Assembly: GCA_036346205.1 (NCBI GenBank)
Contig: JARFJB010000669.1
Span: 1 to 64,000 of the forward strand
Source of the DNA: Vesta saturnalis
Lineage: Eukaryota; Arthropoda; Insecta; Coleoptera; Lampyridae
Reading direction: 5' to 3'
DNA length: 64,000 nt
The translations under genes were made by a program, and so were the position numbers. Below the pieces are notes generated by a model. It saw only the letters and a program-made list of their open reading frames with translations. It ran no database searches and was not told the DNA's origin. This document shows positions 35,222 through 47,234 of the stretch, piece after piece; position 1 is the stretch's first letter; each line of letters begins with the position of its first letter.

Positions 35222-37095
35222 CAGTTTCAAATTATTACATTGAACTATTATTTTCGAAATTATGGTTATTTGTTTGACTATAGTTGCCAATTATAAATAT
35301 TAATTCATATTTATAATAGTGAAACTAATAGATCAGTTAGGATTGGTAGTATTTTGATTTGCCAAAAGTAATTAATTCAATTGATTAATTCAATAGGTTA
35401 ACACAGAACGTACAGTTTTTTACATAAAATCTCTTGTCCATTTCGTAAATTAACAATACAGCTTAAGATAATTTTCAAGATAAGCTTGCATCGTGGTGGT
35501 GCTCAGGACTGTTTTCTTCAATTTTGAACCGTTTTAGGTAAGTGTTGAGGTCCATTTACGTCTTATCCGAACCCAGTCCATTATAGTAGCACACTAGTTA
35601 ATAGAACTACAGCGTAATGCGGTTCGCAAATTTTTGAACAGCCGCTATCGAGACGAGGATTTTGCTGAAAGATAATTTTGAACCGTAGCGTAATTTAAAA
35701 AACTCAAGGAAGGTATCGGAAGCAATAAATATCATTGTGTTTAATTACAAGAAAATTGAGTGTAAGAAAAGAAACCTCCATTACAATATTTGCAAACTCA
35801 AAATCTTCCGATTGTCATCAATATGGACGCGACGAATTTTAATGTCTTAATTATGGGCAACGCTGCTTGCCATCCACGTGTAGTAGAAAAGATGCCGTCT
35901 TCTTCGTGGAAAAAAAGGATTAACAATGAAAATATTCCATTTTCCTAAACGGATTTGAAATAAACCTTTTAAACCTTGTTAAAAACACAAATATAAAAAG
36001 CAATTAGTAGAGATAACATAATTAGAGAACATGACAACTTCAAATTTAAATAGCGAATATCACTGTCAATTCAACGAATTGAAAATTGGGAGCAATTGCT
36101 ATTAGGATCATCGGATAGATAAAGATGGTTATTCTCTGTTTCTTTATTTTAAATGAAAAGAATCTTGCAGAAATGTTATAATAACTTGAAAATAGACAGT
36201 ATCGCATATCGAAACAATAATATCCAGTAGTAGTTTAAAAATCTAGTATAATGGTAGAACCGTTAATAATTTTGTTAAAGTGAAATTCATATGATACCGA
36301 TAACGACAAAATTTATTCTAATCTACATTAACAATTTCTTTGTGTCGTTTTATTTAATAATTAGTTGTAATAATTTGTTCAATATTATTTGTTCTAGTAA
36401 ATGTTAACTAGTTTATTATTAATTTATGTACTGTAAAATAAACCTATACCTCAAAAAAAATAATTACAATTTTTTTATTAGTGTTTTGATCTAAATCATT
36501 ATTCAGTACCTCTAGCATTTATTAGGAATTAAGTAACCTACTAATTATATTATTAAAATCACATTAAATCGTTTCTTTATTGATCACATTTACATTTAGT
36601 TAGTAATATTTTCATATTGTTAGAAAATTAGGTTATTATAAATAAAGGAGAATCCTATTATGATTTAAAATATTACTTCACAATAAGAAACGAATTTGTG
36701 TCACTCTAAATAGATTTTTAACGGTCAAGGAAATTTTACTGGCATAATATAAAAACCAATTATAATGGATGAAGGTATCCATAAGCAACAGGAGACTTAA
36801 TTATAACTATTAATCTTATTTACATACGTAATTATATACATTAATGCATTTTCTATTAAAGACTATTACGTATGCGTTTGTACAAATTAACTCTTTCATT
36901 TAATTATTTATGTAATGTGTAATTCTGTATCACGTAAAGATAAGTAAAACATTTAGATTGACACCTTACTTTTTAAATGCATCCATCCGTGCCAAACGTG
37001 CCTTACCATATTGTTATTTGTTTGTGGTGCAGGTATATCAATTTAAAATGCCTATAAGTACAGTGGTTTCTTATCAGCCTATGGTTGAAAAGTAA
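35222..37095. repeat. Right arm of the 5.3-kb inverted repeat (no genes)
   Basis: Partner of 31,805-33,822. The end near 37,095 (CAATTTAAAATGCC) matches the start of the left arm at 31,860. A weaker relative of the outermost part (TATACCTTTGTTCC...ATCGTGATA) appears in direct orientation at 31,706 and 63,243. Confidence 0.88.
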
Positions 37096-39100
37096 ATACA
37101 CTTATTGTTAATTCAAATGCCATATGTTATCACGATTCATTAAGTGCTAACTTATCCATTTTCTGGCTTATCAGAAAAATGACATGCTGTCAAAATGTTA
37201 TACTGCATATGGTAAATTGTTTACATAAACTCTAATATTGGACTGAGAATTCACATAAAGTTGCTAAAGTAAGACTTGCACACCCCAAGGAAGTGTTGGA
37301 TCTCGAGCTAGATTGCCAGTCTCAGCAACCCATACTGTAGTGAAAGACTTGGACTACTCGAGAACATAACGTAAATGCGTTTTATGCACCTCTTATATAG
37401 CCAGAAGATGCCTTGAAACGATTGAAACTGCTTTGTGATTGGTTACAGGTGTCTGGCAGTGACCTAGATCAACCACGAGTATTAAAAAAAAATTTATGCT
37501 TAATACAAAGTAATAAACAACTTTTAGCAGTCAAACGAATATGAGACGTATTGTGGGGATTTAGTCGAGACAGGTGACCTTTATATACATTGTAATAGTC
37601 AACTATTGCATTACGAATTGTAAACAATATTTAATACTTATTAGTTTATTTACTATGACTTGCAAAACAATACCATTTATTTAGCTAATTATACTGCAAG
37701 TATAATTAATAAATAGTAAATAATAAAGTTTTGGTATTAATGAAGAGCGAATTAAGTACATATTAATAACATCATTTCGTTAACACTCTATTTGCATAGC
37801 ACGTATATATAATGTATAGAATCTATAAATACATTCTTTTTTATATAAAAATTGCAATTAATGTTCTAAATTTTTTTAAATTTCATTTTAATTGTTAAAG
37901 CTAAAGGAATTTAGCTATATATATTCACGATGAGACTGATAAAACCTGTAATTATATCGTTTCCAAATAATTGTATAAATTTAGCTTACAAAGGTCAACC
38001 CAGTTTTAATAGCTTTTTTCTAGTATGCTAATAAGTTGTAGTACAACAATGCAGCTTTTTCTTATTTCCTTAGAATTAAAAATATTGATATTTATTTAAC
38101 AAATACATTTCTTATTGAACGATTTTAATTAATGGTATGTGTGTACTTATAATGAAGTTGCAATAAAAGGGAAATCATGTTTTTATTTTCAATATGTTTA
38201 AAAATTAATTTGGCTGAAAATAAAAGTTAGTTAGAATCTGACAAAACCTGCAAATGAACCTGCTCAAAACATAATTACATGTCATAAGACGAATTAACAA
38301 TTCTGCATAAACTGGTTTTTCTATATATTTATTCATTTGAAATTCTTATGTATGCATTTGTATTTTATTTCTATTTTTCATTAGTGGTGCGCTTATACAA
38401 AGTCATTTAGTAATTATAACGTGTAATTCCGTTTCCTGTAAATAAAGTATTTTATTATTATATAGATAAGTGTTTTTATTGATTTTGCCAGTAAGCAGGA
38501 AAATTACAATTATATATGTTTAATACCTGTAATAAAGTAAACACGAGGTGCTAATATATGCTGACATAGCAACAATGAAGCACACAGCAGGTAAACCAAA
38601 TCTTGTTTTCAACTATCTAAGCAGGCTTTCCATAACCAGTTTATAGGTTATTACAGAAAGTTCGATTAAAAACATACGCCTATTACACAAAATCAATACC
38701 GTTGCGCCTCTTCTTGGTTATAGTACACAACTTTATAGATAAAAGTTTGTAGAATTTAAATTTTCTTTAAAAATATGTACACCTTTTCTTATGAAACTAA
38801 TTGTTATTTAGATATTGAAAAAAGTTGAACCAACATTAAAATTTCACCGTAGGATTTTTTTGCAGCTAAATTATGCATTGCATAAAAAAGGCAGAATATA
38901 ATTAGTATATATGTTTAAGGTCTATGTGTGGTATTTTTATTACTTGGAAGTATGCAACTGTTTTAGAACTATTTTGATAAAAACAAAATAGCCCTAAGAA
39001 ACTCTCCGTCGCTGGAGTTCTGCCAGAAATTTAATCAGTTCTATTTCAAAAATGAGAAGAAGCTTAAATAGAAATTTTAAGCAAGTAGGTCTTTCGTTCT
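37096..39100. other. AT-rich DNA without recognised genes
   Basis: No frame longer than about 60 codons, no RNA gene and no clear repeat was seen in this 2-kb stretch. Confidence 0.5.
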
Positions 39101-39104
39101 GGAG

Positions 39105-39565
39105 TTAGTAGGTTCATTGGCCAGACAGTTTGCGCAACTGCCTGAACCCAAATCCCCATGTGTTACATTATAGCAAGGGGTTAAACAGAAACTACAGATA
39201 AAAAAGCAGTTCAAATACAGATCAAATACAGCTCAAACCAGCTTAAATACAGCTCAAAACTAGCTCAAACAGCTGAAAACAGCTCAAAACAGCTCAAATA
39301 CAGCTCAAAACCAGCTCAAACCAGCTTAAATACAGCTCAAACCAGCTCAAAACCAGCTCAAAACCAGCTCAAAACCAGCTCAAACCAGCTACAGCTCAAA
39401 CCAGCTCAAACCAGTTCAAAACCAGCTCAAATGCAGCTCAAATACAGTTCAAGACGGATTCCTGTTTAACCCCTTCCTATAATGTAACTCCACATGGGGA
39501 TTTGTTCAGGCAGTTGGCACGCAACTGTCTGGCTCAATGTCCAACATACCTACTGGAGTTATCGT
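39105..39565. mobile_element. MITE-like element with an internal CAGCTCAAA minisatellite
   Basis: Flanks of about 90 bp are inverted copies of one another: GGCCAGACAGTTTGCGCAACTGCCTGAACC...AAATCCCCATGTG at 39,118-39,165 and the complement CACATGGGGATTTGTTCAGGCAGTTG...CAACTGTCTGG at 39,490-39,535. Between them (39,205-39,450) lies an array of 10-13-bp units based on ACAGCTCAAA and ACCAGCTCAAA. The array probably expanded within a short terminal-inverted-repeat element. No coding capacity. Confidence 0.7.
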
Positions 39566-39924
39566 GGATAGACATCATGCAACACATACAGACATCCAGA
39601 CATCATGACCGATCTTGACGAAACTTGGTCAAAAGTTGTAAAATGAGCTAATAATTCGATTTAGCAATAGTGATAAAAAGTCTATTTCATAACCTTTTAT
39701 ACCTACATATGTATATGTAGGTTGGAAGGTAGAAAAAGGATTTTCAATGGTGTAACAAGGGTTATGTTGGAACTTATATATAGAAGTAAAGAAGAATTTC
39801 TTATGTGAACAATGATATTTTTAATTTAGGTAGCGACTCGGTTATCTGGGGAGAGGGGGGAGTCCGGATTCACCACTTCTGCCCCTCATTCCACTTCCCC
39901 ACTCCCCCAACACTTCAAATTTTG

Positions 39925-39960
39925 TATTTAAGACGGAGTGGTTCCACTACAGTGTCAGTC
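39925..39960 (+). promoter_or_regulatory. TATA box and TCAGT initiator upstream of the DNA polymerase
   Basis: TATTTAAG begins at 39,925 and an arthropod initiator TCAGTC lies at 39,955-39,960, which places the TATA box 32 bases before the initiator adenine, the standard spacing. A possible splice donor (CAA/GTAAAG, 39,978) follows, and TTCTTTCTTTGTTGCAG at 40,130-40,146 is a good 3' splice site immediately before the polymerase ATG. The 5' leader may therefore contain a 168-bp intron. Copy 1 retains the TTTGTTRCAG acceptor. Confidence 0.5.
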
Positions 39961-40150
39961 CGTCTTTATTGCCACCAAGTAAAGTTTCAAGTCTTATAAA
40001 GCGGTGTTACTCATGTCTTCAAAGAATAGTAAGTGTTAGTTTCGTATTGCATCTCTCCGGCTACCCTTCCTATCCAACACGTATAGTACCTTATTCACAT
40101 CAACCTACACTTCAGCATATAGTTATTATTCTTTCTTTGTTGCAGCAAAA

Positions 40151-43100
40151 ATGTTCCAATGTGAATGTCTCAAGAAATTTTCTCGAAAGGATTCTTTACT
40201 GAGACATCAAAAACAGATGCTGGATGTCAGTATCTACTCCACCATCTGGCATGCAGGAGGTTTCGTTACAAAACCAAACCACAGGGAGCAATGTGGTGCA
40301 AGGGATCGCTTCGGACGATAACAAAGCAGTACATGGACATGTTACTGATTCCTTTGTGCAACCAGGACCATCTGGGGTAAACTATGTTAAGGATAATGGG
40401 AAACCCGGACCATCAGGGTTGAGCAACTCAAGGAAGCGGAAGTCTGACCAACGCGATGAACCGGTACAACCGAAAAAAGTGGTGGAGTGTGCACTGCACA
40501 GATTGTTCAATGGATGTACCTAGGTATGCGTTCCAAGGACACCTCAGAAGCAATAGGCATAAAGCAAATGTATGTTTGCTTGTCGATACTGGGGTTGAAG
40601 TGATTCGAAATGCGTTTAAACAACGCATTGTGTCGTACCCTGTCACCATGCAATACTCATACTGATGTGTCCACCTTTATGGCAGACGTTAAAGGAACGT
40701 ATTGAAGGTAGTACAAAATCAGTTGCAGAAACACTACTCATTAAAATGTAATGTTGAGCTGTTTGGTTTATACTTTTTGAACAGTAGGAAAGCACAGAAC
40801 TGAAATCCTTTCAGACTAAGTATGATATTCTAAGTGTAGGGATGGTGTAGAAGAGTATTTCCAAAGAATAAGTGAAATATTGGATGCAAAGCAATCCGAA
40901 TTTCAGCATAAAGATTCTGGTAAGTGTGAGTCATGGTGTAATCGATTAGTAACAACTGTTTTAGGGTGGTCCCTGGTGCAATTCGTTATATAGAGGTAAA
41001 CCTGCTTAAATTTTTTCCCACCACTGGTTCATCCTATATGGCTGTCCCCGCCGAAATCGCACATAAACACGCCATAGTCAATGTAAAAAATAATGATAAT
41101 TGCTGCTTTGCATGGGCTGTTGTATCGGCACTAGTGACACCAACGGGAGTACCACAACGCACATCTTCTTACCCTGATTTCCAGACGTTATTCAACTGGA
41201 ATGGTGTACAGTTTCCTGTTAAGCTGACGAATATTTCAACGTTTGAGAGCAATAACAACATTTCCATCAATGTTTATGGGTTAGACGATACGTATCGTGA
41301 TGGTCAGCGTGTCACAGAGGTAGTGGGACCTCTGTATTATACCAAAGCCAAACAGGCAGTCCATGTTAATTTATTATTATTAGTCAGTAACCAAACAGAT
41401 AATCAGCATTATGTATGGATAAAAATTTTCTCGTTTACTTAGCAACCAAATAACTCGGCGGAACGGAGCAATGTATTTTGTGATGCATGCTTGTATTACT
41501 TTAGATCCGAGGAGCAATTAACCCGACACGTGTCACACGACTGTAACTTCGTATATACAAAATTACCGGGCGTGAAACAAAAAAAAGACATAACCGGGGA
41601 ATTCTACGCAGAAAATATACTCGCGTTTCGGAACTATCAGAAACAAATGGTTCTACCATTCGTAATATATGCAGATTTTGAAGCGCTCTTAGTACCGGTA
41701 GATACGGCTGAACCAGATCCCGAAAAACCGTTCACGATAAAACGTGTAAACACGAACCATACTCGTTTAGTTATTATATTAAGTGTAGTGTAAACGATGC
41801 GTGGTCTAAGTTAAGCTGTATAGGGGAGTAATACGGGGGAGATATTTATAAGACGACTGGAAAGTGATGTAAAACGGATATATAATGAACAATTCAAAGC
41901 TATTGTTCCAATGACACCATTAATGAATGAACAGCAGGTTACGTATGAACGCAGTGTATGTTGTTACATATGCGGCAAGCACTTTACGGGCGATCCGACA
42001 AATCCGAAAGTACGAAATCACTGTCACGTTACTGGTAAGTATCGTGGTGCAGCACATTCAACGTGTAACTTAAACTATCAGGTACCTACATTTCTCCCCA
42101 TTTTTCTACATAATCTCAGTGGTTATGATGTTCACCTGTTCATTAAACAGTTACCGAGTGAAACGGAAGAAATTACCGTACTTCTGGTTAACAGTGAAAA
42201 ATATATAACGTTTGGTAAGCACATTTTTGTTGATGAATATGTAAACAGTCATGGTATCAGGAAAAGAAATATATTAATTTACGTTTCGTCGATAGTTTCA
42301 TGGCTGCATCCTTAGATACTCTATCTCAGAATTTATCAGATGATCAATGTATGGAGGTACGGAAATATTTTAGTAATGATAGCGACTTCAACTTAGTGAG
42401 AAAGAAAGGTAGTTTCCCTTATGCGTACGTAGACAACTTTAGTAAATTGAACGACCCCACGGTGCCATCATATGACAAATTCTACGATAAAATGCGCGAT
42501 GCAAATATTTCCGATGGCGAATACTGTCGCGTTCTACTGGTATGGGATCACTTTAAGTGTAATACACTAGGTGATTATGCTGATATTTATTTTGAAATCA
42601 GATGTGTTGTTATTGGCTGACGTGTTTGAAAACTTTAGGAGATTATGTATGGGTTAGAACCTGCACAGTATGTCACTTTGCCTGGATTGGCGTGGGATGC
42701 CATGTTGAAATGTACGAAAGTAGAGCTAGAATTACTGATGGATATGGATATGTATCACTTTTTTAAACAAGGTATTCGGGGTGGAGTAAGTACTTGTATC
42801 AAGCGGAGAAGCATCGCTAATAACGAGTTTGTTCCAAACTATGATCCTAAACAACCGAAAGTGTTTTTACAATATTTAGATGCCACGAATTTATACGGCT
42901 GGAGTATGAAGCAATACCTGCCCCACGATGGGTTTATGTGGTTACCTCAAGAGGAAATAGAACACTTTGACGTAGTAAAGATTGATGATGACGCCGATGT
43001 TGGATTTGTGACGAACACAACGATTATCCGTTTTGTCCTGAAATGATATGCGCACCACATTCCCAGGAGGAGAAGTTAATCCCTAACCTGTGTGATAAGA

Positions 43101-43913
43101 CCAACTACGTTATACATTACCGCTATTTAAAACAATGTATAGAGCATGGCTTAATTGTTACTCGTATTCATAGGGTTTTACGCTTTCGTCAGAGTCCCTG
43201 GCTAATACCATACGTAGACCTTAATACCGCTCTCCGCAGCACAGCACAGAACAAGTTCGAAAAGGATCTCTATAAAATTATGAATAATGGCGTGTTTGGT
43301 AAAACAATGGAAAATGTCGATAAACGAAGAGTTATTAAACTGTTAACGCATTGGGAAAATAACGGTCGTCGGTAGGTCTAGCACGGTACGTTGCAAAACC
43401 GCAATTTAAAAATTTTATTCAATTCACTGATAAATTGTTTGCGGCGGAATTGTCGAAACAGGTAGTTACGTACGACAAACCCGTCTATGTCGGATTCAGT
43501 ATTTTAGATCTTTCCAAAATTATAATGTATCGGTTTTTTTATGATATCTTACGAGCTCATTATGGCAAGAATGTCACGTTGCTCTATACTGACACGGATT
43601 CTTTGATTGTTGAGATAGTAACTGATGATATGTATGCACACATGCGAAATAATTTAGACGAATATGATACTTCCAACTATCATAATGAGTTGCATGGTAT
43701 TCCTACGACTGCTTCCGTCGTTGGACGAATGAAAGATGAGTACGCAGGAAAGCGATTCATTATTTTTATGGTGCTGGATCGAAGTCATACTGTCTGAAGC
43801 TTGCTGATAATGAAGTTGTTAAGAAAGCGAAAGGTGTTAAGAAAGTTGTTATTCAGAAAGTGTTGACGGAAGTAGACTACAAAGCGGTTGCGGAGGGTCT
43901 GATAAAACAGTAA
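40151..43913 (+). pseudogene. Protein-primed family B DNA polymerase, full length but frameshifted
   Basis: The ATG at 40,151 opens a C2H2 finger (CECLKKFSRKDSLLRHQK). A Pro/Gly/Ser linker, a domain with NVKNNDNCCFAWAVVSAL (41,070) and a CDACLYYF zinc segment (41,480) follow. Exonuclease I is YADFEALL (41,670) and exonuclease II SGYDVHLF (42,118). Palm motif A is YLDATNLYGWSM (42,870), motif B NNGVFGKTMEN (43,285) and motif C YTDTDSLIVE (43,585). About 1,250 codons fits Polinton polymerases. All catalytic motifs are present, but at least eight frame changes split it. It would copy the element's DNA using a protein primer. Confidence 0.92.
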
Positions 43914-43947
43914 TGTGTAAAATGCTTGTGTTTCGATCAACCTTACA

Positions 43948-43949
<2 letters not shown>

Positions 43950-44011
<62 letters not shown>
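43950..44011. repeat. (TA)n microsatellite
   Basis: A TA array of about 60 bp between the polymerase stop and the tiny ORF of copy 2. Copy 1 has only TAATGTATAATAGA at this place, so the expansion is new. Confidence 0.97.
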
Positions 44012-44013
<2 letters not shown>

Positions 44014-44017
44014 CGAA

Positions 44018-44164
44018 ATGTTAAACAATTGCCTTTAGGTCCCAGGATGACAAACGATATCGACTACGTGATACGTGTTCCACATTGGCGTGGGGCATTG
44101 GCGAATACCGGAATTGGAGAATGCTGATCCGTTGAGCGAACTATTCAGGTTGCTAAGCAAATGA
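44018..44164 (+). pseudogene. Tiny ORF downstream of DNA polymerase, frame breaks
   Basis: Counterpart of 6,532-6,666. The ATG at 44,018 is retained, but two bases are missing after it (AACAATTG against AACAAAATTG), and one G is missing before the HWRIPELENADPL segment. The sequence FRSQDDKRYRLRDTC...LAWG is readable and ends in LSELFRLLSK with TGA at 44,164. Third-position differences relative to copy 1 show former coding constraint. Confidence 0.55.
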
Positions 44165-44449
44165 ATTTATATTAACCGGAAGAAGAATAGTTTGGGTACT
44201 GACACTTGCTAGTTTCTTTCCTATATTCTCTCCATAATGAAACTAATATTAATAATAAGTTGTATTATTCCTTTAGTTGTTTAACATATATTAATATTAT
44301 GTACTAATTCATTAGTAAGAGAATATATGCTATACAAATACTGTGTGATATAAAATAAAAAAAAAAACGAGAATGACTATTTACTTTTTTTATTAAAAAA
44401 TGTGTACAAGACTTATTGCATTATATATGTATTATATAAATGATATACA

Positions 44450-44811
44450 GTACTCAAAGCACAGTGACATAATGATTCACATGAAAGTAACAAACGGGTT
44501 GCATAGCAGGAAGTGTTTCCTAGTATAGGTCAAATTTCTGACTATTCTCTCTGCCCTTGACATAGACAGAATCTGTTGGCTAATCAAATCTCTCGAGCAT
44601 TCTTCGAAAGTGGTGTGGTGTATACCTTCTCCCTTAATACAGATGCTGGTATGATTAACCAAGTAGCTTCGACGACTCTCTGCATCCAAAGTATGCCAGG
44701 GTGGTGATTTAAAAATAAAATGGGCAATTTGTTTCCCATTATAAATGGCGAGTTCTTTTGGTATAAAAGCTTTTGAATTTTAAACCCTTGTACATCGACT
44801 ATGACGGACAT
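44450..44811 (-). pseudogene. Conserved VDVQGF ORF, broken
   Basis: MSVIVDVQGFKI starts at 44,811, only three bases after the capsid stop. Frame changes occur near 44,700 and 44,600. Downstream, similarity to the copy 1 gene is retained at the SVYVKGRE-like and CNPFVTFM positions. The Cys/His C-terminus is not preserved. Function unknown. Confidence 0.5.
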
Positions 44812-44813
44812 TA

Positions 44814-46013
44814 TTACAACTGTCGTACTGCTTTGGTTAACGCGTGTATGTAACTAAACGATCGTGGAGTACACAGTATGCTATCGTATTGGCAATATGT
44901 TTCCGCATTATCAAACTCCACGAAGAACTACTGCTTTAGAGTATAAAAGCTTCTTTTGAAATTTGAGCAACCCTACGTACAATCAACGGTGCAGCTGTGT
45001 AAATTGCGTGATGTGAGTAACTGGTCGCTATCTGCTTTGGTAATACGACATTTGGAATGTTAACTAAACGATTTCATACAACGTAGCAAAGCACATTGTT
45101 ATGCATAATTAACGTTAATTGGCATACGGATAACGTTTCCGTGTTCAGGAACTCCACGCGAAGATTATTTACTGCACATTTATCGAATCTGCTCGTATCT
45201 TGCATAACATTATTCTCTCGCCCAGTTTGAGCAATCCTAACAATGTATCTAGGTGTTTCTATACTAGTAGATGTTTTGATTGCCCATGTATGCTTATCTG
45301 TTGCTGGAACGGCGGGATATATGTGGGTTTCCCAACTTCTAAATGCTACTGGCGTATTTACATTTTATCAATGTATTTCGTTAACGCCAACTCCTCTGCT
45401 AATGCTGGAATGATGTGTGGAACTTTCCAATATATCTTATCTATGTTAACTTTTAATGCTTCTTCTACAGTTGAAATTACTGCGTCGGTATCAATGTTAC
45501 TACGAATTAATACCAGTTCTTGTCTAATGTTCAAAATCACTTTATTGTAATCTTCGGCAAAGCCAAGTAGCATTCTCAACGGTATACAAACGTTAAAGTA
45601 TCCTTGAGCATTTGTTAGTGTACTGTTTGAGTAGGAAACCAACCTGCATTTTCATGACGGGCGAGATCATTGGACGTCAATGATACCAATCCTTTCATTG
45701 TCGACGTTAATCCTACTTTCGTTACGGAAACTACCACTATTCCATTCATTTCATATCTAATTTCACTGAATAAAAATGCGATACCGTTATTAACGAACCT
45801 TGCGGTGTTAGAGACAGTACCATCCTGACGCAATAATCGTCCCTCTACGTAGACATAGCTTTCGGATGCTAGAGTGCACATGTCTTCCTGAATGGGTATC
45901 CTGATTTCATCATTGTTTCCAAATCTGGTAGTGTATGGCTGATAGGTGTGCAGTTCGGAATTAACGATAGCATTATCAACGACAACTTTTTCATTAACGT
46001 TTAATATACTCAA
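44814..46013 (-). pseudogene. Polinton major capsid protein, frameshifted
   Basis: Begins at 46,013 with TTG where copy 1 has ATG (SILNVNEKVVVDNAIVNSELHT), so the start codon is mutated. Two long open stretches (45,615-46,013 and 45,358-45,642) cover the double jelly-roll hallmark blocks, including NDLARHENAGWFPT and NAQGYFNVCIPL, LGFAEDYNKVILN and RQELVLIRS. The C-terminal part to 44,814 has further breaks. The next ORF (VDVQGF) begins three bases later. Confidence 0.85.
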
Positions 46014-46161
46014 TGTAGTACTGTAAAGCCGAGACTTTCCAATAATGCTTTGTTCTGCGGTGTCAATGCTTTGGGCGCTGAACGTTTACTGACTCTCACC
46101 TTTCCACACTTTGATCTTTTATAGTTTGATTTGCACTGGGTACATGCACATGTGTTACCAT
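46010..46161 (-). pseudogene. Small basic Cys-containing ORF between penton and capsid genes
   Basis: Homologue of 4,599-4,760. The ATG at 46,161 overlaps the penton stop (ATGGTAAC; stop TAA 46,155-46,157), but about ten bases are missing directly after it, shifting the frame. In the conserved frame the N-terminus shows C-x-C-x2-C-x8-C, followed by a basic stretch and the same SLGFTVL C-terminus, ending in TGA at 46,010. The stop overlaps the capsid start. Cysteine spacing suggests a zinc knuckle; that is inference. Confidence 0.55.
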
Positions 46162-46835
46162 ATTTTCTTTAAATGTAGTCCTATCGTTATGACTTCCCGT
46201 TAAAATTGACGAGATCTCCGTCTTGGTCTACTATTTTAAGTGTTATTGTCGAAATGGTAGATGTATTGATAGGTAGATAGATGACATGTTGAGGGGACTC
46301 TATTATTTTATACCCCGCTGGTACACTGGGAAAGAACTGATGAATTATGTGTGATGTTTCACCATTCTTAAAACTACCACTTGTTATATTGCACTCGATA
46401 ATTAATGAGTTAATTTTGATAATGTTAATAGGAGTATCAGAGGTATGCACTTTCTGAGCCTGGTAAACAGTTTTATTAAATCCCAGCATAGGTCCTATCG
46501 AATTTTCCACATTGAAGTTAATGTCATGGGTTGCTTTCATACTTGCTTTCATAGTATTATTATTCGCTTGTAAATGCATAAATGCTTCGATCTTTTCACT
46601 AACTCATTAATATATTTATTCACATCCGCGATTTCGTATGATCCTGGTGGTATTGTAATTTTATCGTTTCCAAATACGAGTTGGTTATTCTTTGAAGTAA
46701 CATTCTGTATAGTATTGAAAGATTCAAAACTAGTCAATCCCATTACGTATTCCGACTCATTCTCAAGAAAAATCGGTGGATTAAAGGTTGCTTGCAAGAT
46801 ACACTTTTGCCGGTAAATGTAAATGTGTACGACAT
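46155..46835 (-). pseudogene. Polinton minor capsid (penton-like) protein, frameshifted
   Basis: MSYTFTFTGKS starts at 46,835. One frame change follows immediately (near 46,800), then NPPIFLENESEYVMGLTSFESFNTIQNVTS...GSYEIADVNKYINE (46,549-46,797) and the second half from 46,579 with MLGFNKTVYQ, FFPSVPAGYKIIESPQHVIYLP and KIVDQDGDLVNF. A final break before the LHLKKIW end. In copy 2 the region where copy 1 is broken (4,065-4,140) is intact, so the two copies complement one another as evidence for the gene. Confidence 0.85.
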
Positions 46836-46861
46836 TACGATCACGTAACGACTACTGAAAA

Positions 46862-47225
46862 TCAGTACGAGTAGTCATATAAAAAGTGTAAGACTAAATG
46901 ACCGCAGTTGTATGTATCAAAATCTTGAACCTTGGTAAAGTTATACTCAATTGTGTTTCTGCTACCATCACTTTTAAAATAGTGGAGTAATTCAAAGGGT
47001 GGTTTAATATGTCCTATGCTATCAAAATATGTAATATGCCTGTTACGCTTAATGTAAGCTGTCCAGTGTGTACCCTTGTTATTTGATCATCCAGATTCAC
47101 AATACCACATTCATTCGCATGGATTCGTGTAGGTAAGTTATCTCGCATATATATCCCTCTAAAATAGGGAATCTGTAATTGCTCCACAAATTTTGATAGC
47201 TCAACATTACTTAAGGCGTGACGTG
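46862..47225 (-). pseudogene. Adenovirus-type cysteine protease, frameshifted
   Basis: The N-terminal segment (SNVELSKFVEQLQIPYFRG) and RDNLPTRIHANECGIVNLDD are readable from about 47,215. One base is missing in the NKG segment (AAATAACAAGGG region, near 47,085), then TGHWTAYIK, YFDSIGHIKPP and YNCGHLVL follow to a stop at 46,862. Catalytic His, Asp and Cys are all encoded but in two frames. No ATG is evident at the N-terminus. Confidence 0.75.
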
Positions 47226-47234
47226 GTAGCTTCA

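Noticed and set aside
39205..39450. Regular short repeats that could suggest a CRISPR-like array
   Set aside because: Units of 10-13 bp without unique spacers; a minisatellite within an inverted-repeat element in eukaryotic DNA.
39840..40000. Left terminal inverted repeat of Polinton copy 2
   Set aside because: I looked for an inverted match between the sequence before the polymerase and that after 54.3 kb and found none by eye, so no element ends are claimed.
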